Below, piece by piece: positions 57,175 to 64,000 of a DNA stretch of 64,000 nt (positions are counted from its first letter, which is position 1; every line of letters starts with the position of its first letter). Below the pieces are notes generated by a model that saw nothing but the letters and a program-made list of their open reading frames with translations, had not been told where the DNA came from and did not search any database. A program made the translations under genes and the position numbers. Source of the stretch: Coriaria nepalensis (taxonomy: Eukaryota; Streptophyta; Magnoliopsida; Cucurbitales; Coriariaceae); assembly GCA_027186245.1 (NCBI GenBank), contig CP114499.1:8189001-8253000 (forward strand), written 5' to 3'.

Positions 57175-57918
57175 TCTAGACAATTAATCCTTCCTGCCAA
57201 AAGACAAAAAAAACCCATGAAGTAATTATTAGTTTCTCAAGTTATATTCTGCATTGCTACAAATTGAAAACAAAACAGAAAAAATAAAAAAAAAGGTAGC
57301 GTAGACGTTTGATTTCATTAGAAAACAGAGTAAGTTCAACCAGAACTAATCTACCACCGCGAACGGCGTAGTTGGTGGCGAATAAGATGAGCTATGATAG
57401 TATTCTTAAGAAAAGAGCAAATGGGTATGATAAAGTTGGAATATTACTTGTTTAATCTGCACTCAATGAAAAAAGGAAGGTTCTTTCAGTTAGCCATAGA
57501 GGAAGAAAAGTATATAAAGTGTGAAAAGAAGGAAATTGGCAATTCAACAAATTGGACAATCCGAGGCGAAAACATAAGAAAATCCGAAGAACAGAGGTTT
57601 AAGAAAAAGAGAGAAGTACAGAAGCTATAAAATAAAACCAACCCAAATAAGATCAAAACAAGTACTCAACCCAAAAAAGAACTGAAACCATTATATTGCC
57701 TTGTTGGTGAAAGTTAGAAGAAACCGAAAGGATGAACCTGAAGAAGAAAACAAAGAGATAGGAAGAGAAATAGTGGAGGTGGGGTCCTCTGTTTTCAAGA
57801 AAGATCACCTTTTTTTCTTGTGTTGTAGATAGACAGAGAGAGAGAGAGAATGGCAAATCGCTTTTGTTACAATCTGGTTTTCTTAACGAATAGAAGTGAG
57901 GGACAAAAGGAACAAAGT

Positions 57919-58015
57919 GGGTACTAATTTATAGAGCCCGAATGACTTAGAGAGCGAAGAGAGAGAGAGAGAGGGGTACTAATTTATAGAGCCCAGATGG
58001 CTTAGAGAGAGAGAC
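57919..58015 (-). promoter_or_regulatory. ZPR3: ZPR3 core promoter with a tandemly duplicated TATA segment
   Basis: A unit of about 55 bases (ggtactaatttatagagccc, an atg-cttagagag word and a GA run) occurs twice. On the minus strand each copy gives CTCTATAAATT: the TATAAATT cores are at 57933-57926 and 57988-57981. Both lie upstream of the ZPR3 leader, so two alternative TATA boxes are available. Confidence 0.65.
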
Positions 58016-59784
58016 TCTCTTCTGACACAACAATCATGCATTTTGTAAGCATGGAAGGCGGCCGGTTAGGAAGCCCAACAGATTTAATTTGTATGGTTTT
58101 TAAGTTTCTATGATGATTGATGATGATGATGACGACTATGGCGTCATGTGAATGATGATGAGAAATTAAAAAATAAAAAAATAAAAAATAAAAACTAAAG
58201 GGGCATTTTGGTCATAAAATTGGCATTATGGGATCAATTTTTTATTTCTTTGAAGGAAGAAGAAAAAGTGACAATTATGGGACTTATTGGCTAGGGCTTT
58301 TCCCAAATGATGGTGGGCTAGGCCCTTCCAACAGATTCGCAATCATGATTTGGATTGGGTTTTTATTATTACCACACACCACCATGCCACCACCACTCCC
58401 TCCGCCACTCTCCTCCGCCATCATAAATTACTTCTTTCTCTTTTGCTTTCTTTCCCATTTTCAGATCATTACTCTTTCACATTAGTAGCAATCTATTCAT
58501 ACCAATAGATTAACCCCATTATAGACCTTATTATTCATGTTTCTTCTAAACTTTTCTTGACACGTGAAATTAGATTAACTTAAATAAATATACCTTATAA
58601 TATAAGCCCAATATTTTGATAATTTTCTTTTTCTTTTTCTTTTTCTTTTTTTAATAAGGAAGAAGAAAATTGAAGTTAGATTGTAACAAGGATTATTATT
58701 GATGATGGTATTTTGTTTTACGTAATAATAAATAATCATAATTATATATTAATTTAAAGCAAGAACATAAAGCAAAGCATTTTTATGGCAAATATTTAGG
58801 GACCTCAAAAGCCTAGCAAGCAAGCAAGCAGCTCATGGGGTTATGAGTGGAGAGGTTAACGTGAAAACATCATGGTTGGTTTTGTTTCCTATAGAGGGTA
58901 TAGTTGTCATTTCACTTCGGGTGTCTCTAGTGTACCTCGTTCATTTTCAATCAACCTATTCTCGACCTAAAGAGACATATTACGAGCCACCCCATTATAA
59001 ATGTGTTTATAGCTCACAAGATTCTATCAAATTATGCTTCTTTGAACTTGTTTTCTACATTCAATATTTTGGGGGAAAAAAAAAAAACCCAAGATTGGGT
59101 GCAACGTCCAAGTGACAAGATAAGCAATTAGTGGGAAGATATTGTCTGAATTTCAAGTTCCCATGTTTATAGTTGCGCAATCGGAATGTACCAACTATCC
59201 AATCGTTCAGCCTTTGACTAAGAAGACTGATGAGGACAGATTGAAGAAAAGAAATTCGAATCCACATTTTTCAGTCCACTTTGATATTTTTAATGATTGA
59301 ATTTCTGTAAGTGAAATGTTTTTAACAAATTTTCAAATAAAATTCAATAAATTTTTTAAGATTATAGAAAAATAATCCTACATAAGGACAGATTGATGGT
59401 AAATATTTCCATCGTTTCCCCCCCCCCCCCCTTTCATGATTCACTAGTGTCTCTCACACAAACAAACACAAAAAACAAAATTAATAAAAGTAAAAATAAT
59501 AATTCTAAACAGATTTTAATTAATTTCAATTTTAAGGAAATTATGCAGTGTCCAATGTAAATATGATTAGTATGATTACATTTACCATAATGTAAATACA
59601 TTAAGAGAACACATACGGACCCGGGTTCGGTGATCCATTATAGATAGCCGGGTGAAACCCGTCTAATTTTCCATACAAAGAAGACAAAGCTTATATAGGG
59701 CTGCAAAAGGGGGGTCTGCAGAATATGGGGTAGGGGACGGAAGTAAATTGGCTTATAGCGTAAATGAATCTAATGATGACACAC

Positions 59785-59827
<43 letters not shown>

Positions 59828-61939
59828 CAAGCAAGAAAATCTGATTGAATAATCCATGTTACTTTTTGCAGAATTTTTTAAAATAATGTTTATAAATTTA
59901 ATTATTTTATTTTATTTAAAAAGAAAAGAAGGGGGTGGGGAGGGAAAGTTAGAAGAATTCTTCAGTGTAAATCATAAATGTGTATGGCAGTGATCAAGAG
60001 ATTTTGCATGAGAGCTAGCACAGATAGAGGGAAGGCATTCATGAACGCCCATCATCATGTACATTGCCTATAATTACAATTATGCAGACACCCATCTAGC
60101 TTATTATGCCTGTCTCTCTCTCTCTCTCTCCCATTCTAGAGAGCGAGAGAGAGAGAGAGGAGGGGGGGGGGGGTGATTGTAGTACCCGTGGATGAGTTAC
60201 AGATTGACTCTATAGACTTTGATTGGACAGCATTGATGCAAGACACGTGAAATCTTCCAAAAAATTAAAACGTTCTCATAATTTCATCCTGTTTTCTGAA
60301 ATCATACTGGGAGATTGATTCGCTGATTTTCTTTTTGTTCTTCATGAGTGGCTTTTCTCATAATTTCGTCCCAATTTTAAAAATGGAAGGATTTTTTTAA
60401 TTTAAAAGTTGGAAATTTTTTTTCTTATTGCATTCAAGCTTATTAATTGTTTGGTTTACGGAACAATGATTCAATAGGATATGAACAAGGATCTTTACTA
60501 TGAACAGTATAAAATTGGAGAAATTCGTAAGTGTATAATTGTACTATGAATTTTTAAAATATATATATATATTTATAGATATTTATGTGTTTTTTTTTTT
60601 CACCCTAACTAGCTTGGGTGAGAGGAGAGGGGGTGGCATGATCTCATCAGTATTGTAAGGGCTTTAAGAGCCATAGAAACTTTTTCTGAGGTCATTTTTA
60701 ATGATTTCACATAATAACAATCCCCCTCCTGCATGGCTAATGATGAATTATTTTTTTACATTATTACGCTTAGTAAGTGCAATGAACCCTACACGTGAGC
60801 TACCTTTGATAATTTTCACTTTTGTATATAGTAATAATTTTTTTTTAAGGGGGGGTGGGGACCACACATTAAATTTTTCTTTTTTTTTTTTTTTTTGACC
60901 CTCATCTGTTGAATTCACAGTTGACACACTTCTTCAAAGTGGACTAAGAAACGTAATACTGCAAGCCTTTTTTTTTTTTTTTTTCGGTTGGGAGGGAAAG
61001 TTTTCTAACGCGATGGTTTAATTATTTCCATAATTAGGCTTGATAAAAGAATCAGGTGAAGTTGAAGTTGCTACTCTTGAGCGGACCTTTCTTACGCAAA
61101 TGAAAGAACTAAGGTTTGCTAGGTGTGGTGACCCGGTTACCAAATAGTGAGCTAGGCTAGCTTTTACGTTTTAATGTTGTAGTGTGGTGTTGGGTTATAT
61201 GAGATGAGGTTGCAATGGAATAATGTTTAGATTCATTATGTTGCATTAGTTATTTAGTTATCAAGCAACTAATTATCTCCTATAGACATTTAGGGGAAAT
61301 TAGATTATACCATTTTCCCGATCTTAGATCTTGATCAAGCATAGAAGTTAGCCCATCTGTCACAGTAGGAAATATTGTTATGAAAAAAAAAAATATATAA
61401 TAATGGCAACTCTATAGTTTCATACTCGACACGCAAGCATATACTAAAGCACATGATTCGATCTATATACATATTTACAAAATTAGGCATCATTATTAAA
61501 GCTAATACAAAATATGTCACATCTCATAATCTGAATATTCTTTCACTAGAGCTTTTTGCAACGGAAGTAGTAATGTACTATTAAGCAAAGACAAAAGTGC
61601 GATCTTCTTTTAGACTTTAATAATACAGCCGATATATCTCTTTTATCTATGAGACACTTCAAAAAGTGGGACCAACCTACTTACTTTAATCCTCTTTCAA
61701 AAGGACCAACAGTTCATTCATTTCACTCATTTGACAGAACTTGAAGTTAACATCATAGCTAAAGGTCCCTAAACAAGAAAAAATGAAAACACACCAGAAA
61801 TAACTTGAAGAAACATCATGATGAATCCGACGGCATAATGCCCATAATTTAGAAGGCATGACAATGTTGTAAGACATCTTTTTTGCTTATCTAGAATCGG
61901 TGGCATATTGATAGGCAATGATAAAATGAAGAAAACTCC
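58016..61939. other. long intergenic region, no gene seen
   Basis: Contains an AAAAAT repeat near 58165-58195, TTTTTC repeats near 58625-58650, a C12 run at 59419-59430, a long A run (separate entry), a CT/GA hairpin at 60112-60160 and T runs at 60590, 60880 and 60970. No coding or element similarity was found. Confidence 0.5.
59786..59823. repeat. A38 homopolymer
   Basis: Thirty-eight consecutive As. It could be a retroposon tail or simple slippage. No gene-like or SINE-like sequence is recognised directly to its left. Confidence 0.8.
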
Positions 61940-63260
61940 ACCTGTAAACATTTCTCGAGTCTCATTTAGCTTGTGGGTGGGCCAGAATGAAGTTGATGAG
62001 GTGAGCCCTTGTTGTGATTTTGTTGACTTTAAGGTCAGGAATTTCGAGTGCAAACTTTGCTGTTATACTTGCCTATGATCATGCAACATTATTTTAAGCA
62101 AACTTTACACCGTAAAAAGAGAAACTAGATAAGAACCAGGAAGAAAATGTGGAAAAAAAGGGTGTAGAATATCAATTATGGATTCCCATATAGCAGAATA
62201 ATAATACAGAAAGCTCTACTCAACTATCTATCTCTCCTCACTTTGATTTAACTAGTTCAAATTTCAACATCCTAGTTCATCAGAAGTTTTAGCTGTTCTT
62301 GCATCATGGCTTTTTAGCATTATTAAACAAGCAGAAAATTAATTTAAAGGAAACAAGAACAAGGAATCGCGACAGATATTGAACATGTTTGTCTAACTTC
62401 TATATAGGGGCAAAGTTAACTCCACCGTTTAGATATTGAACATGTTTGTCTAACTTTCTCAAATAATCCTAATTGCAACTATAATCAAATCAGAAGCATA
62501 ATCTGTCTGAAGTAAATAGAAGAAACCACAAGAAGAGCTCAGTTGATTGGGCTATAATCAGGCTTCTATCTATCCCAAAAGTTAGTCTATATCCCCCCTC
62601 CCCCTCTCTTTTGCTTAAGAGAAGTTTGTTCTCCACTTCTTCCAAATAAAAGGTGCAAACAACATCATTGAGAGAAAGGATAAATTTCAAAAAGTCCGGC
62701 ATCTTTGTTTACTAGAATTAGAATAAACAATTATTCTAGAAAGTACAACCTAAGTTAAATCTATAAGCCAACATAATTGACATTTCACACTCCTTAAGCT
62801 ACCTGTTTATTTTCAATTGAAACTCTCTCCCCCGCTCTTTCTCACTCTCTCTCTCTCTCACATTCCGGATAGCGAATGTAATCGGGATGGATTAGTTCTG
62901 TGCTTCGTAGGAATGAAGTCATGAGCAGTTGCTTAATGATATTAATCAGAATAATAGGATTGAGAACTACAAATAGATCACCAGAATCTAAACTTGAATC
63001 AGAATCGTGTTCAGAACAGATTAATAGTCCGACTCCTAATCAACAAGTTCTTCAAACCAAATTACAGAATAAATCAACATTGAGAGAGAATACGAGAGAG
63101 AACCTTAGCTGGATCTATGAAACCAGTCGATTTGAGAAGTCGGAGAGCGAGTGAAGTCACTACATGATTTAGCAATCCGATTAGCCGCTAGCGCCGGAAC
63201 TCCATTAGCCTTCGGAGAGACCAAATTCGAAGGCACTTTGAAGCTTCAAGACGACGATTC
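61940..63260 (-). other. possible minus-strand gene, unidentified
   Basis: A promoter-like cluster of TGGGCT/TGGGCC motifs (63415, 63428, 63466) precedes a segment at about 63250-63105 that ends at a possible donor (GCTAAG followed by GTTCTC). Around 62071-61965 an exon-like stretch after an AACAG acceptor reads AKFALEIPDLKVNKITTRAH and LINFILAHPQAK, then a stop. I do not recognise the family, the frame is not continuous, and the middle is unresolved. It may be a gene with a long leader or a decayed one. Confidence 0.3.
62374..62456. repeat. 26-bp direct repeat
   Basis: The same 26 bases, starting agatattgaacatg, occur at 62374-62399 and 62431-62456 with 31 bases between. Origin unknown. Confidence 0.85.
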
Positions 63261-64000
63261 AGAGATCGAATTCTTGTTTTGTTATTAGTGTGCGTTGACT
63301 TGAGACTGTAACTGTCATTTTGCTGCGCCTTTCTCCCTCCCAATTCCCAATCGCTTCTAACGCCTTTTCTTAGCAAAATTCGTTTGGAGTAAATTTGAAT
63401 TTCGAAGAAGCACTTGGGCTCGGGAAGTGGGCTTAACTTTGGATTCGAACCGTATCGATTCAAACTGGGCCTACGAACTGAGCAGTCCAATATGAGCAGT
63501 TTCGCAGTAGTTCTATTCCTTAACGATTTGGCAATCGCCCATTTCTTATCTTACCATTCACACAATGACAGAATACATGAGTTTGGTTGCATGCAATGTC
63601 TCCTTAGTATTTCGTCTGTCTTAAGTTTTGCCACACGTGTCTTATTCATTTTCCTTGTGGTCCGTGCATGGAGAACCGCATGGTTTAGTTAGTTAACGTG
63701 ATGTTTACGTAAACATGCGTGTGATGTAAAATTGTCACGTGCAAGTAAATTTTTTTCTTCAAACAAAAAAGAAAAAAGGATTATGTTGTGTCTTATATCG
63801 TATTTCTAGTTTATACAAACCACCATGAATTTTCCATTTACTTCTAGCTAGTTGTCTGCCTTTTGTTTCATTTTCTCATAGATCTGAAAAGAAAGAAGAG
63901 ATCATGCAGAGAGAAGAGATCCTTCGTTAGACCGACGTACGGCCTTGTTCCTTACAATGAAACATGTTATTGACAAGATAGATTTAACATTAACGTGTAA
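63261..64000. other. promoter-like and intergenic DNA at the window end
   Basis: Site II-like motifs lie at 63415-63471; the rest is AT-rich. No gene is recognised up to the right edge. Confidence 0.4.

Noticed and set aside
60112..60160. CT-run followed by GA-run able to form a hairpin, considered as a small RNA precursor
   Set aside because: Pure simple-sequence complementarity with no miRNA-like arm; it is a compound microsatellite.
1..64000. CRISPR arrays, bacterial operons or phage-type systems
   Set aside because: The window is plant nuclear DNA with introns and plant transposons. The regular repeats seen are microsatellites and contain no spacers.

Overview
This is plant nuclear DNA from a eudicot. 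Genes have GT-AG introns, the non-coding DNA is AT-rich, and the window holds copia, gypsy and Mutator remnants and many plant-only families (ABI5, CEN/TFL1, LITTLE ZIPPER, BIC, plastid FtsZ2). The species cannot be named from the sequence. I assembled exon models by hand from splice sites and family similarity. The full-length models come out at the usual family lengths: HISN3 306 aa, At5g03900-like 520 aa, QCR9 72 aa, FtsZ2 474 aa, ABI5 443 aa and CEN 173 aa.

Layout. 0-2 kb: copia remnant (gag, primer-binding site, short LTR) beside the severed 3' end of a subtilase gene. 2.4-6.2 kb: a glutaredoxin-like gene and a plant-specific gene of unknown function. 7.1-11.5 kb: two tandem, broken alpha-carbonic anhydrase genes, the first split by a solo LTR with a perfect 5-bp target duplication. 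12-14.6 kb: an F-box pseudogene, an LTR, and two leftover copies of exon 1 of a thioredoxin-fold gene. 14.7-22.8 kb: HISN3, an At5g03900-like plastid membrane protein, GNA1, a dead ITPK fragment and QCR9. 23-30 kb: a BIC1-like gene with a frameshift, a MULE remnant and FtsZ2. 30.5-36.9 kb: a TM9SF pseudogene, an At1g67190-type F-box/LRR gene and ABI5. 38.8-45.7 kb: an alpha/beta hydrolase pseudogene and a CEN/TFL1 gene. 47-49.9 kb: a gypsy remnant, possibly Tat lineage. 51.4-57.2 kb: YIP1, a decayed CAAX protease (FACE2/RCE1) and a ZPR3-like LITTLE ZIPPER gene. 58-64 kb: mostly non-coding.

The main theme is an ancient gene neighbourhood being thinned. From memory, its genes match three separate Arabidopsis blocks: At2g36220-36307, At3g52710-52770 and At5g03840-03900. 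Here they lie interleaved on one segment, as expected of a less reshuffled descendant of the pre-hexaploid eudicot chromosome. Several members (carbonic anhydrase, hydrolase, FACE2, the thioredoxin-fold gene, perhaps BIC1) are caught partway through loss while their neighbours stay intact. These genes do not form one pathway. They include plastid division (FtsZ2), histidine synthesis (HISN3), amino-sugar synthesis (GNA1), respiration (QCR9), secretion (YIP1), ABA signalling (ABI5), light signalling (BIC1), inflorescence fate (CEN) and shoot meristem control (ZPR3).
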